Of a stretch of 41,828 bases of DNA, positions 14,932 through 22,166 are shown piece by piece. Numbering within the stretch: position 1 is the stretch's first letter; every line of letters starts with the position of its first letter. This DNA is from an uncultured Neglectibacter sp. GTDB lineage: Bacteria > Bacillota > Clostridia > Oscillospirales > Acutalibacteraceae. The position numbers and the translations under genes were made by a program. The stretch covers positions 1-41,828 of the forward strand of contig CANSKS010000024.1 in assembly GCA_947647615.1 (NCBI GenBank), given 5' to 3'. A model generated the notes under the pieces. The model worked only from the letters and a program-made list of their open reading frames with translations. It was not told the origin of the DNA and did not search any database.

Positions 14932-15210
14932 TTAAATTCTATAAGCCCTGCCCTCCGGTTTTGGTTGCTGTTCCCGCCGCAAGACGCTGTAAACCCTCCT
15001 GCGGGTTTGCTCGGCTTTTTTCCCTTGTACTTGAAATAAAATGTCGGCTTGCCGGATGTGCTTTTTCAGAGTGCCTGACCGCCGTTTAACGGGTTTCAGT
15101 TTGCTCTGGGCTCCACGTTTGAACCCTCCTTTCCTTTTTTGTCCGGTACTGCTTGAAGGGAAAGCTGACGCATGATATAATAGAGTTACGTCGCCTTTGC
15201 CTTTTGGCAA
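14932..15210 (-). CDS. Uncertain basic open frame between the two RHH genes
   Basis: A 92-codon frame is open here, but its first 30 codons overlap the small RNA B region and look non-coding. The 3' part (KKHIRQADILFQVQ, then AEQTRRRVYSVLRREQQP) is better supported. A matching stretch, AEQTRRNLYSILRQEQQP, can be read at the corresponding place in copy B (about 15550-15605), and several of the differing bases are silent or conservative. No good start codon follows the AAAGGAGGG site near 15125. It may be a degraded gene whose C-terminal part remains in both copies. Confidence 0.25.
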   Translation of the reverse strand: MPKGKGDVTLLYHASAFPSSSTGQKRKGGFKRGAQSKLKPVKRRSGTLKKHIRQADILFQVQGKKAEQTRRRVYSVLRREQQPKPEGRAYRI

Positions 15211-15270
15211 TAGCCGGCTGGGGAAGTGGCGCGGTACGGTGATAAGTGACTAGCACCACTTCCTTCTATT
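15153..15270 (+). ncRNA. Small RNA candidate B, convergent to the RHH gene
   Basis: TTGAAG (15153-15158), a 17-base spacer and TATAAT (15176-15181) correspond base for base to copy A. The predicted RNA again has a TTGCC/GGCAA hairpin and a terminator stem: GGAAGTGG (15222-15229) pairs with CCACTTCC (15256-15263), followed by TTCTATTTCTTC. The loop differs from copy A while the pairing arms are kept, which favours a conserved structure. Confidence 0.4.
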
Positions 15271-15445
15271 TCTTCTTAAGATCGTCATGTACCTTATGGA
15301 CCCCTCGCCTGACCACTTCCGCTTTTGATACTTCGAGTTCTTTAACACACTCGTCCAGCTTCTCGGCTGTTTCTTTATCAAGGCGGACTTTCAGCGAAAT
15401 GTCCTTGGGGTTATCGGTAGGACGTCCCATTTTTTTATTCCCCAA
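15266..15445 (-). CDS. Ribbon-helix-helix (CopG-like) protein, copy B
   Basis: Starting at the TTG at 15445 gives a 59-residue protein beginning MGNKKMGRPTDNPKD, in register with copy A, behind a GAGGTG site. A GTG at 15454 and an ATG at 15430 are alternatives. The strand segment ISLKVRLDKET and helix LDECVKELEVSKAEVVRRGV follow the ribbon-helix-helix pattern. It is the first gene of the island in the transcription direction, and its 3' end meets small RNA candidate B. Confidence 0.75.
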   Translation of the reverse strand: MGNKKMGRPTDNPKDISLKVRLDKETAEKLDECVKELEVSKAEVVRRGVHKVHDDLKKK

Positions 15446-15632
15446 TACTATCACCTCACTTTTTGGGGTCGCTAATATTATAGCTTACCGACGCCGCAAA
15501 GTCAAGGGCCTCTTTGGGGTATTACAGTTCTTTGTTCCGGCTCCTGTGAGGTTGCTGCTCCTGCCGCAAGATGCTGTAAAGGTTCCTGCGGGTTTGCTCG
15601 GCTTTAGTCAGCGGTTTTTTCCCGCAAAAAAC

Positions 15633-15690
15633 TTGACATCGGCACGGCTTTGTGGTATAGTAAGGACACCTCGTGAAGAGGTTCTTTTTT
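15633..15690 (+). promoter_or_regulatory. rpmG operon promoter with early attenuator-like hairpin
   Basis: TTGACA (15633-15638), a 17-base spacer and TATAGT (15656-15661) form a strong promoter. Immediately after the expected start, ACCTC-GTGAA-GAGGT followed by seven T (about 15668-15690) looks like a short terminator or attenuator. The pairing is only five to six bases long, so its strength is doubtful. Confidence 0.6.
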
Positions 15691-15763
15691 TGTACCTTTT
15701 TCTGAGGGAGGCTGGGAAGCGAGACTTCTCAAATTTTTTCCGTAAAACGGGAGGTGCCGACAA

Positions 15764-15913
15764 ATGAGAGTGAAGGTCGTATTGGCCTGCACAGAGTGCA
15801 AGCAGAGGAACTACAACACGAAAAAGAACAAGAAAAACGACCCCGACAGACTGGAAATGAACAAGTATTGCAGGTTCTGTCGGAAACACACCCTGCACAG
15901 GGAAACCAAATAA
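15764..15913 (+). CDS. rpmG: 50S ribosomal protein bL33
   Basis: The 49-residue protein is bL33, with both zinc-binding CxxC pairs present (CTEC near residues 9-12 and CRFC near 36-39), so it is the zinc-containing form. The GGGAGGTG ribosome site lies before the ATG. It leads the operon rpmG-secE-nusG-rplK-rplA, an order typical of Firmicutes. The tRNA-Trp gene found near this position in some relatives is absent. Confidence 0.95.
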   Translation: MRVKVVLACTECKQRNYNTKKNKKNDPDRLEMNKYCRFCRKHTLHRETK

Positions 15914-15925
15914 GGAGCGGGAAGC

Positions 15926-16162
15926 ATGGCTGAAAACGAAAAAAAGGCGAAGGGCTTTGCCGCTTTCTTTCGGAAGATCGCGAAGTTTTTCCGCGACTGC
16001 AAAGGCGAAGTGAAAAAGATCGTATGGCCAACGCCCAAGGCTGTGTTTAAAAATACAGGCATTGTTTTGGTGACGATCCTTATTTTAGGGCTTTTCGTCT
16101 TTGCACTGGATACTGGCTTTATGAAGCTTTTGAGCCTGGTGATGAATGTTGCCGCTGCATAA
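15926..16162 (+). CDS. secE: Preprotein translocase subunit SecE
   Basis: The 78-residue protein has an amphipathic stretch (KFFRDCKGEVKKIVWPTPKAVF) followed by one transmembrane helix (TGIVLVTILILGLFVFALDTGF), the single-helix Gram-positive form of SecE that clamps SecY in the membrane. It begins 12 bases after the rpmG stop codon. Confidence 0.95.
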   Translation: MAENEKKAKGFAAFFRKIAKFFRDCKGEVKKIVWPTPKAVFKNTGIVLVTILILGLFVFALDTGFMKLLSLVMNVAAA

Positions 16163-16229
16163 CAGGCGGCAAACGCCCCAAAAGGTACAAAACACACCGC
16201 GGTTCGGAGAAAGGAAGAGGAACCTGTAA

Positions 16230-16754
16230 ATGGCAGACGAAGCAAGATGGTATGTGGTTCATACCTATTCCGGGTATGAAAACAAAGTGGCTTCTAACCT
16301 TGAAAAGACCGTGGAAAACCGCCAGCTGCAAGAACTCATTCAGGAGATCCGTGTTCCCACGGAGAAGGTACTGGAGGTGGGCAGCGACGGCAAGCGCAAG
16401 GAAGTGGAGCGCAAAACCTTTCCCGGATATGTGATTGTGAAAATGGTTATGACCGACGAATCCTGGTATGCGGTCCGGAACATCCGCGGCTGCACCGGTT
16501 TTGTGGGTCCTTCCTCGAAGCCGGTCCCGCTGACCGAGGAAGAGGTGGCCAGGCTGGGGATAGACCAGCGCGAAGTCCAGGTAAGCTACAAGGTGGGCGA
16601 TTCTGTCAATATTATAGACGGCCCCTTGGATGGCTTTATTGGCACGGTAGAAGAGCTGGATGTGGAAAAGAACCGCCTGCGGGTGGTGGTTTCCATGTTT
16701 GGAAGGGACACTCCTGTCGAGCTGGAGCTCGACCAGGTGGAACCTGTAGGCTAA
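16230..16754 (+). CDS. nusG: Transcription termination/antitermination factor NusG
   Basis: The 174-residue protein has an NGN domain (ARWYVVHTYSGYENKVASNL at the start) and a C-terminal KOW domain (VGDSVNIIDGPLDGFIGTVEEL). It binds RNA polymerase and modulates pausing and Rho or ribosome coupling. It lies between secE and rplK as expected. Confidence 0.97.
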   Translation: MADEARWYVVHTYSGYENKVASNLEKTVENRQLQELIQEIRVPTEKVLEVGSDGKRKEVERKTFPGYVIVKMVMTDESWYAVRNIRGCTGFVGPSSKPVPLTEEEVARLGIDQREVQVSYKVGDSVNIIDGPLDGFIGTVEELDVEKNRLRVVVSMFGRDTPVELELDQVEPVG

Positions 16755-16775
16755 AGCGATTGGCCCAGGTTTTTG

Positions 16776-16880
16776 CAAGACGTCAGGCGGGAGCTTCCCG
16801 CTTTGTACGAGGGGCATAGCCCCTGTGGGAGATGCAGCCGAAATTTTTTGACGCGGTTGTATCGCGATGGACCACGAATT
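16776..16880 (+). promoter_or_regulatory. Structured leader before rplK, possible L1-binding mRNA site
   Basis: The 142-base nusG-rplK gap contains hairpins GCGGGAGCTTCCCGC (near 16787) and GGGGCATAGCCCC (near 16811). A TGTGGGAG segment can pair with ACCACGA close to the rplK ribosome site. In many bacteria L1 represses the L11-L1 genes through a leader that mimics its 23S site. The resemblance here is by eye and needs covariation support. Confidence 0.35.
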
Positions 16881-16896
16881 TTGGAGGTGCAAAAAA

Positions 16897-17322
16897 ATGG
16901 CTCAGAAGGTAACGGGCTTTATTAAGCTCCAGATCCCTGCTGGAAAAGCGACCCCGGCGCCGCCTGTCGGCCCCGCTCTTGGCCAGCACGGTGTCAACAT
17001 CATGGCGTTTACAAAGGAATTCAACGAGCGTACAAAGAACGACGTGGGTCTTATTATCCCTGTTGTTATTACAGTTTACGCTGACCGTTCTTTCACGTTC
17101 ATCACCAAGACTCCCCCCGCTGCCGTACTCATCAAAAAGGCTTGCGGCATTGAGTCTGCTTCCGGTGAACCCAACAAGAAAAAGGTAGCGAAGATCACCC
17201 GCGAACAGGTGCAAAAGATCGCTGAACAAAAAATGCCCGATTTAAATGCGGCTTCCATTGAGACTGCCATGAGCATGATCGCTGGAACCGCGCGCAGCAT
17301 GGGCATTGAAGTAGTAGATTAA
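16897..17322 (+). CDS. rplK: 50S ribosomal protein uL11
   Basis: The 141-residue protein begins [20 protein letters not shown] and contains the [14 protein letters not shown] signature. It forms the GTPase-associated stalk base with 23S RNA. The ATG at 16897 follows a TTGGAGGTG site. The longer in-frame start at 16867 lies in the leader and is rejected. Confidence 0.97.
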   Translation: MAQKVTGFIKLQIPAGKATPAPPVGPALGQHGVNIMAFTKEFNERTKNDVGLIIPVVITVYADRSFTFITKTPPAAVLIKKACGIESASGEPNKKKVAKITREQVQKIAEQKMPDLNAASIETAMSMIAGTARSMGIEVVD

Positions 17323-17378
17323 TTCCCGGGTGGGAGGAAATCCTTTGATCCGATATTTACCACTGGAGGAAAGTGACA

Positions 17379-18071
17379 ATGAAACACGGTAAAAAGTATG
17401 TGGAAGGCGCAAAGCTGATCGACCGCTCTAAGCTGTACGATACCGCGGAGGCGCTGGAAGTTTGTGTAAAGACAGGTACTGCCAAGTTTGACGAGACTGT
17501 GGAACTGCATGTAAAGCTGGGTGTCGATGGCCGCCATGCGGACCAGCAGGTTCGCGGCGCTATTGTTTTGCCCCACGGTACCGGCAAAAGCGTTCGTATT
17601 TTGGCAATTTGCAAGGGCGATAATATCGAAGCTGCTCAGTCTGCCGGCGCCGATTATGTGGGTGCCGAAGAGATGGTACAGAAAATCCAGGGCGAAGGCT
17701 GGATGGATTTTGACGTGCTGATCACCACTCCCGATATGATGGGTCTGGTAGGGCGTTTGGGTAAAATTTTAGGACCCCGTGGTCTTATGCCTAACCCCAA
17801 GGCCGGTACGGTGACCCCCGATATTGCCAAGGCTATTCAGGAGGCCAAGGCGGGCAAAATCGAATACCGCCTGGATAAAACAAACATTATCCATTGCCCC
17901 ATTGGCAAGGTGTCCTTTGGCGCGGAGAAGCTGGGCGAGAATTTTACCACTTTGATGGATGCCATTGTGAAGGCTAAGCCTGCCGCCGCCAAGGGCCAGT
18001 ACGTGCGTTCCTGTGTGGTAAGTGCCACCATGGGCCCCGGCGTGAAGATTAACCCTGCTAAATTTGTTTGA
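17379..18071 (+). CDS. rplA: 50S ribosomal protein uL1
   Basis: The 230-residue protein begins [17 protein letters not shown] and has the L1 signature around [15 protein letters not shown]. It forms the L1 stalk and in many bacteria represses its own operon. I chose the ATG at 17379 behind TGGAGGAAAG over a GTG two codons earlier. Confidence 0.97.
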   Translation: MKHGKKYVEGAKLIDRSKLYDTAEALEVCVKTGTAKFDETVELHVKLGVDGRHADQQVRGAIVLPHGTGKSVRILAICKGDNIEAAQSAGADYVGAEEMVQKIQGEGWMDFDVLITTPDMMGLVGRLGKILGPRGLMPNPKAGTVTPDIAKAIQEAKAGKIEYRLDKTNIIHCPIGKVSFGAEKLGENFTTLMDAIVKAKPAAAKGQYVRSCVVSATMGPGVKINPAKFV

Positions 18072-18089
18072 TCGGCTGCCAAAAGAGTA

Positions 18090-18118
18090 TTGACAGAATT
18101 CTGACTTTATGGTATTCT
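18090..18118 (+). promoter_or_regulatory. Promoter of the rplJ-rplL transcript
   Basis: TTGACA (18090-18095), a 17-base spacer and TATTCT (18113-18118) lie just after rplA and directly before the L10 leader. Confidence 0.8.
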
Positions 18119-18120
18119 AA

Positions 18121-18320
18121 TAGAGCTGTCCATCCAAAGACAGCAGGTGCAGTTGCCAAGTAAATGCTCCTAACGAGCGTTGCATCTTTGAAAAAGGTGT
18201 TTTGGCTTTGCAGAAACGGTTTGTCCGGCCTGCCGAGGAAAGACTTAGCGATTCAGGAATTGTTTTTATGTGACTTAACCTGTTTTGCGCCTTTCCGCGT
18301 TTGCCGGAAAGGCGTTTTCT
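18121..18320 (+). ncRNA. Ribosomal protein L10 leader RNA with terminator
   Basis: The leader has the CCAAAGACAGCAGGTGC block typical of the Firmicute L10 leader, in which excess L10(L12)4 binds nascent mRNA. It ends in an intrinsic terminator: CGCCTTTCCG (18288-18297) pairs with CGGAAAGGCG (18305-18314), followed by TTTTCT. Control is therefore likely to be by premature termination before rplJ. The call rests on the motif, position and terminator. Confidence 0.85.
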
Positions 18321-18359
18321 ATATGTGAATCTAAAATCACTTATCGGAGGTGAAAAGAT

Positions 18360-18890
18360 TTGCCCAGCGCAAAAATTCTCGAACAGAAGAAGCAGCAAGT
18401 TGCCGAGCTTACCGAGTCTTTTAAAAAGGCGAATGTTGGTGTGCTTGTCGATTACAGTGGCATTACCGTAGAAAAAGATACAAAACTGAGAAAGCAGCTT
18501 CGGGAAGCAGGCTGCGAGTATAAGGTAGTAAAGAATACCTTGCTTTCTCTTGCTTTTAAGGAAGCCGGGATCGAAGGCATGGACGAGTATCTGAATGGTA
18601 CTACAGCTATCGCCTATTGCGACGACAGCTATGTAGACGCCCCGAAGATCCTTTCTGAGTATGCCGCTGCTAACGATAATTTCACAATAAAGGCAGGCTT
18701 TATTGACGGCGGTAAGGTAGATGTGGCAGGTATTTCCGCTTTAGCGAAGCTGCCTTCCAAGGAAGTCCTTATTGCTCAAGTGCTTGGCGGCTTCAATGCT
18801 CCCATTCAAGGGTTTGCCAATGTGCTCAATGGCACTATTCGCGGTTTGGTTATTGCTTTAAATGCCATCGCGGAAAAACAATCTGCTTAA
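18360..18890 (+). CDS. rplJ: 50S ribosomal protein uL10
   Basis: The 176-residue protein is uL10, anchor of the L7/L12 stalk. MPSAKILEQKKQQVAELTES opens it and LREAGCEYKVVKNTLL is characteristic. The start is a TTG at 18360 behind a perfect GGAGGTGAAAAGAT site; no ATG is available nearby. It is transcribed from 18090-18118 through the L10 leader and is followed by rplL after 33 bases. Confidence 0.96.
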   Translation: MPSAKILEQKKQQVAELTESFKKANVGVLVDYSGITVEKDTKLRKQLREAGCEYKVVKNTLLSLAFKEAGIEGMDEYLNGTTAIAYCDDSYVDAPKILSEYAAANDNFTIKAGFIDGGKVDVAGISALAKLPSKEVLIAQVLGGFNAPIQGFANVLNGTIRGLVIALNAIAEKQSA

Positions 18891-18923
18891 CATTAAAACA
18901 AATAATTTTGGAGGTACATTATC

Positions 18924-19304
18924 ATGTCTGAGAAAGTTACCAACCTGATCGAAGAAGTAAAGGCTCTTACTGTTCTGGAGCTTTCCGAACTGGTAAAGGC
19001 TTTGGAAGAAGAGTTTGGCGTATCTGCTGCCGCTCCCGCTGCCGTTGCTGTTGCCGCTCCTGCTGCCGCTGCTGCTCCTGCTGAGGAAGAGAAGACCGAG
19101 TTCGACGTAGTGTTGAAGTCTGCCGGCGCGAATAAGATCAATGTGATTAAGGTAGTTAAGGAAGCCACCGGCCTGGGCCTGAAGGAAGCCAAGGCTTTGG
19201 TTGACGAAGCTCCCAAGACCATCAAAGAAGCTATTTCTAAGGACGATGCCGAGGCTCTGAAGGCTAAGCTGACCGAGGCCGGCGCAGAAGTAGAAGTAAA
19301 GTAA
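18924..19304 (+). CDS. rplL: 50S ribosomal protein bL12 (L7/L12)
   Basis: The 126-residue protein has the N-terminal dimerisation region ([20 protein letters not shown]), a long Ala/Pro hinge at about residues 33-54, and the C-terminal domain with [19 protein letters not shown] for elongation factor contact. A TTGGAGGTA site precedes the ATG. It is the last gene before the terminator at 19322. Confidence 0.97.
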   Translation: MSEKVTNLIEEVKALTVLELSELVKALEEEFGVSAAAPAAVAVAAPAAAAAPAEEEKTEFDVVLKSAGANKINVIKVVKEATGLGLKEAKALVDEAPKTIKEAISKDDAEALKAKLTEAGAEVEVK

Positions 19305-19321
19305 GTTTTGCAAAGAAAAAG

Positions 19322-19349
19322 GGACAGGTGGGGGTTCACCTGTCCTTTT
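19322..19349 (+). terminator. Terminator of the rplJL transcript
   Basis: GGACAGGTG (19322-19330) pairs with CACCTGTCC (19337-19345) around GGGGTT, followed by TTTTCCTTT. Confidence 0.93.
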
Positions 19350-19616
19350 CCTTTGCATTAAAGTTATTTTTCGGCGGCTTAAAGCTTAGTATGAAAACGA
19401 ATAGAGAAGGGGAGACAAGTTTTTCCTTTCCGCAAATTACGGTAGTTGCAGCCGTTTTCTCATTCTGACAAATTTTTTGAAAAAGAATTTGTTACAAAGC
19501 TGTAAGGGTAGAAAATGATAGGAATGAAAAAATTTAGGAATTCTTTCATTAAGAATAAGCTTGTTTTTTTGGAATATAGGCTTTTTATCGAATTATTTAT
19601 GAACAAATTGTTAATA

Positions 19617-19704
19617 TTTCAAATTAGGCTTGCAATTTGAAAAAAGACATGCTAGAATGTAACCAAATTGTAACAGTTGTAATGAAGATGTAATTTGCAA
19701 TATA
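19617..19704 (+). promoter_or_regulatory. Two perfect WalR-type boxes upstream of a membrane protein gene
   Basis: TGTAAC-N5-TGTAAC (19658-19674) and TGTAAT-N5-TGTAAT (19678-19694) each match the WalR (YycF) consensus TGTWAH-N5-TGTWAH exactly. One possible promoter, TTGCAA-17-TAGAAT (19630-19658), overlaps the first box. Another, TTGTAA-18-TATAAA, uses the second box as its -35 region. An inverted repeat TTTCAAATT/AATTTGAAA (19617-19642) lies just upstream. The remaining AT-rich gap from 19350 to 19616 shows no gene. Confidence 0.55.
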
Positions 19705-19751
19705 AAATTCTTTCAAATAATTTTCCTGAATTTAAAGGGATGTGTTTTGAA

Positions 19752-20108
19752 ATGGGCCATACATTAAAGAATTTCTTAGCAGTTTTACTTGTACTTATTT
19801 TGACCATTGTGACGGTTTCTGTTTTGAGTTTGGCAACGGAGGCCAAGGCGGAACCGGCAGCGGAATACGTAAAGGCTGTTCAGGCTCAGGTTCACAAAGA
19901 AGAGGTTACTGTCCTTTCGGCCGCCGCCCCCGAAGTAGCTGTTACGAATTGGGGGGAAAGCGCTTGTGCTTTCTTGGCGTTGCTTTCTATTCCTACAGTT
20001 GGTATGTTAATTTACCTGGGGGCCAAAAGAAAAGGCCGGTTGCCAAAGGCGGCTGCCGCCCGGCGGTACAGCCCCCGTTCCGATATGGCCTTTCGTCCCA
20101 CCCGATAA
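19752..20108 (+). CDS. Small secreted or membrane protein, WalR-regulon candidate
   Basis: The 118-residue protein has an N-terminal hydrophobic segment (about residues 8-28, LAVLLVLILTIVTVSVLSLA followed by TEAKAE) that is a signal peptide or anchor. A linker of about 50 residues follows, then a second hydrophobic segment (CAFLALLSIPTVGMLIYLGA) and a basic tail ending RYSPRSDMAFRPTR. The family is not recognised. The ATG at 19752 lies ten bases after AAAGGGATG; upstream in-frame codons to 19695 lack a ribosome site. Two WalR-type boxes precede it, suggesting a cell-envelope role. A strong terminator follows at 20147. Confidence 0.65.
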   Translation: MGHTLKNFLAVLLVLILTIVTVSVLSLATEAKAEPAAEYVKAVQAQVHKEEVTVLSAAAPEVAVTNWGESACAFLALLSIPTVGMLIYLGAKRKGRLPKAAAARRYSPRSDMAFRPTR

Positions 20109-20146
20109 CGAGTACAAGGGTTTTCGTCCTTTCATATTTTACCTGG

Positions 20147-20180
20147 AATCGAACCGGCAGTTTTGCCGGTTCGATTTTCT
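20147..20180 (+). terminator. Strong terminator of the small membrane protein gene
   Basis: AATCGAACCGGCA (20147-20159) pairs perfectly with TGCCGGTTCGATT (20164-20176) around a four-base loop, then TTCT. The gap from 20181 to 20410 holds no gene I can support. Confidence 0.85.
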
Positions 20181-20410
20181 ATGTGGAGATTGTTTTCCGG
20201 AAACCTTCCCCCTTGTCTCAGATCTGTATTGTCCTCAGGAATGGCCGAAAATCCATGCTTTCCGGTATTTATGATCCTTTATTCACAGACTAAACTTGGG
20301 GGGAGAAAAGGGGGAACAGACGGCGAATTTGGCGAAATGGATCCCCACACTCAAATCGATGGCTCAGAGCTATTCCTTTCCCCCGGCGGGGGTATCAGGG
20401 CCAGAAGAAT

Positions 20411-20453
20411 GAAAAGAAAAGAGCCGTAAAAGCCCCTCGTGCTTTTTACGGCT
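20411..20453 (-). terminator. Terminator overlapping the lipoprotein stop codon
   Basis: On the minus strand AGCCGTAAAA pairs with TTTTACGGCT (arms 20444-20453 and 20422-20431), followed by CTTTTCTTTTC. The TAA stop of the lipoprotein gene lies inside the stem. Confidence 0.7.
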
Positions 20454-20859
20454 GATTTACCAATAAGAAGAATTCTTCGGCTGTGGTCTTTGACCGGTAC
20501 AAGGTAGGCGATTCCGTCGGGTTAGGACCTGGATAGTAGAAATCGATAAAGTCGCCATTGACATCTATGATTACGGTCAGCGGCCCCGTTTCGTCCCAAG
20601 GGGTGATCTCTAAAAGGTAATCTGGGTAATAGGCAAACATGGAAAAAGGTTTATCCAGGGGCTCCGCTTCTTGCACCACCGCGGAGAAAGCGGCAATGCG
20701 CTCCCCTTTCTTCTGGGAACTGGCATTCAGGTGTAAAAGCTTAAGATTATCGCCGTATCCCCGGGACAAATCCATTTGCAGCGAATTGGGGTTGCTGCAT
20801 CCGGAAAGAAAAAGCAAAAAAAGACTGCATAGAACCGCGAGGAGTATCCGTTTTTTCAT
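20446..20859 (-). CDS. Small lipoprotein of unknown function
   Basis: The 137-residue protein starts MKKRILLAVLCSLFLLFLSGC, a type II signal peptide with lipobox LSGC and lipidated cysteine at position 21. The mature part has a beta-rich feel (LLEITPWDETGPLTVIIDVNGDFIDFYYPG) and no motif I recognise. It should be anchored on the outer face of the membrane. I chose the ATG at 20859, nine bases after AAAGGAA, over a TTG two codons earlier. It is apparently a single gene with its own terminator. Confidence 0.75.
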   Translation of the reverse strand: MKKRILLAVLCSLFLLFLSGCSNPNSLQMDLSRGYGDNLKLLHLNASSQKKGERIAAFSAVVQEAEPLDKPFSMFAYYPDYLLEITPWDETGPLTVIIDVNGDFIDFYYPGPNPTESPTLYRSKTTAEEFFLLVNQP

Positions 20860-20934
20860 AGGCAAGAGTTCCTTTTCTCTATCGTGGAGATGGCTTCAGG
20901 TTTTACCTTATTTTACCCAGTTTTCAGGAAAAAG

Positions 20935-21735
20935 TCAAATCTGTATTTCGAAAAGCTCCTCCGCGTTCCTGCAGGCTATGGCCTCCTTTTCCGCGGCAGA
21001 TAAGCCTGTTGCCTCTAACAGCTCCTTTTCTGCGGGTACGGTGCTCCAGGGGCAGTCGGTGGCGAACAGCACCCGTTCCGGGCCGTGAAGGCGGATCAGC
21101 TCTTCCAGCTGCTGGGGGTTTAAAAAATGGGAAGCAAAGGCGGTGTCGAAATATACGTTCTTTTTCCCGGCCAGGTATTCGGCGGCTTCCTGCGGAAGCT
21201 CCATACCGCCCATATGGGCGGCAATAATTGTGAGCTTCGGGAAGCAGTCAGCAATTTCGCCTAAGCTCTTAGGATGGCAGTGGACCAGTTGGGGGGAATA
21301 GGGGTCACGGCCGGTGTGAAAGGCCATGGGAAGCCCCAGCTTTTCCCCTTCTTCATAAATGGCCATAGCGGCCTCCTCTTTCACAAGGAACTCCTGGTAG
21401 TCGGGATGCAGCTTCACCCCGTGAAGCCCCAGCTCCTTCATGCGGTGCAGCTCTTCCAGGGCGTTTTCCGCCCCTGGGAACACGCTGCCAAAACAGTAGA
21501 TGTTTCCCTCCTGGCTTTGAGAAGCGAAAAGGTTCACAGAGCTTTGCTGCTTTTGGTTTGTGGCAATGTGGTAGGCCATGCCGCCCTCACAGCCCCAGGC
21601 AGTAAGTTTTTTTACAGTGTCTTCCCGGGTGCCGCCGGTGTAATAAGGGCAGCCGCAAACCTGGGAAAGCCTTGTTAAGGCCTTTTCCGCCAGGTTGTCG
21701 GGGAAGAAATGGATGTGGGCATCAAAATATTTCAT
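20935..21735 (-). CDS. Amidohydrolase-family (TIM-barrel) metal-dependent hydrolase
   Basis: The 266-residue protein belongs to the amidohydrolase_2 superfamily. The metal-binding HxH lies in DAHIHF at residues 5-10, a lysine in GVKLHPDYQ, histidines in AFHTGRD and AAHMGGMELP, and the catalytic aspartate in FATDCPWS. Substrates in this family range from carboxylated aromatics to lactones, so the reaction is not predicted. The ATG at 21735 is preferred; an upstream extension to 21810 overlaps the rpsR terminator. It is transcribed after the rpsF-ssb-rpsR operon but separated from it by that terminator. Confidence 0.82.
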   Translation of the reverse strand: MKYFDAHIHFFPDNLAEKALTRLSQVCGCPYYTGGTREDTVKKLTAWGCEGGMAYHIATNQKQQSSVNLFASQSQEGNIYCFGSVFPGAENALEELHRMKELGLHGVKLHPDYQEFLVKEEAAMAIYEEGEKLGLPMAFHTGRDPYSPQLVHCHPKSLGEIADCFPKLTIIAAHMGGMELPQEAAEYLAGKKNVYFDTAFASHFLNPQQLEELIRLHGPERVLFATDCPWSTVPAEKELLEATGLSAAEKEAIACRNAEELFEIQI

Positions 21736-21769
21736 AACCGGTTTTCTGCCTTTCTGAATGGAAATGAAG

Positions 21770-21807
21770 AAGAAAAGAGGCTTCCCGAAAAACAAACGGG
21801 AAGCCTC
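21770..21807 (-). terminator. Terminator of the rpsF-ssb-rpsR operon
   Basis: On the minus strand GAGGCTTCCCG pairs with CGGGAAGCCTC (arms 21797-21807 and 21777-21787), followed by TTTTCTTCTT. It begins ten bases after the rpsR stop codon. Confidence 0.9.
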
Positions 21808-21816
21808 CAAGGTTTA

Positions 21817-22068
21817 TCAGTCGCTGGTGTAGGGCAGTAAAGCAAGATGCCGGGCACGCTTAATCGCGACAGTCAAGGCACGCTGATGATAAGCGCAGGT
21901 GCCGGTTACACGGCGGGGGAGGATCTTTCCCCTTTCAGAAATGAAACGGCGGAGTTTGGCAACATCTTTATAATCGATATAATCTGCCCTGTCAACACAG
22001 AAACCGCATACTTTTTTGCGGCCTTTTCGTCCGCCGCGACGGACTTCTTTTTCGGGTTTATCAGCCAT
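21817..22068 (-). CDS. rpsR: 30S ribosomal protein bS18
   Basis: The 83-residue protein contains the bS18 signature ([22 protein letters not shown], then [26 protein letters not shown]). The N-terminus has CGFC. The ATG at 22068 lies behind AAAGGAGG; a TTG two codons upstream is rejected. It is the third gene of the classic rpsF-ssb-rpsR operon. Confidence 0.97.
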   Translation of the reverse strand: MADKPEKEVRRGGRKGRKKVCGFCVDRADYIDYKDVAKLRRFISERGKILPRRVTGTCAYHQRALTVAIKRARHLALLPYTSD

Positions 22069-22166
22069 AACCAAAAGCCTCCTTTACAAGATAATCACTT
22101 TGCGTGAGAAACGAAAAATTTACAGCAAGCACGGCTTGCCTTCGATCGGGGAGTATTCGCGCTCTA

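Larger units (their letters stand above)
14545..15018. repeat. Island module copy A (RHH gene plus convergent small RNA)
   Basis: This segment and the one at about 15131-15605 are diverged copies of one unit. Shared landmarks in order are: TTTGTCCGG and GCTGACGCATGATATAATAG; GGCAATAGCCGG and GGGGAAGTGGCGCGGT; a 59-codon ribbon-helix-helix gene on the minus strand; and a closing block beginning GCCGCAAGA and ending GCGGGTTTGCTCGGCTTT. Similarity is by eye and strongest at the two ends. Confidence 0.7.
15131..15605. repeat. Island module copy B (RHH gene plus convergent small RNA)
   Basis: Second, diverged copy of the unit described at 14545-15018, lying about 586 bases further along in the same orientation. 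Its far end stops some 28 bases before the -35 hexamer of the rpmG promoter. Confidence 0.7.

Noticed and set aside
14545-15605. CRISPR array
   Set aside because: The repeat here is two long diverged copies of a gene-bearing module, not short regular repeats with unique spacers; nothing else in the window is array-like.
15914-16229. tRNA-Trp expected near secE
   Set aside because: No cloverleaf or TTCGANNC-type arm is present in the rpmG-secE-nusG gaps, and no tRNA was recognised elsewhere in the window.
20163-20429. 88-codon plus-strand frame after the terminator at 20147
   Set aside because: It begins inside the terminator region, has no ribosome site, and its product has no coherent composition.
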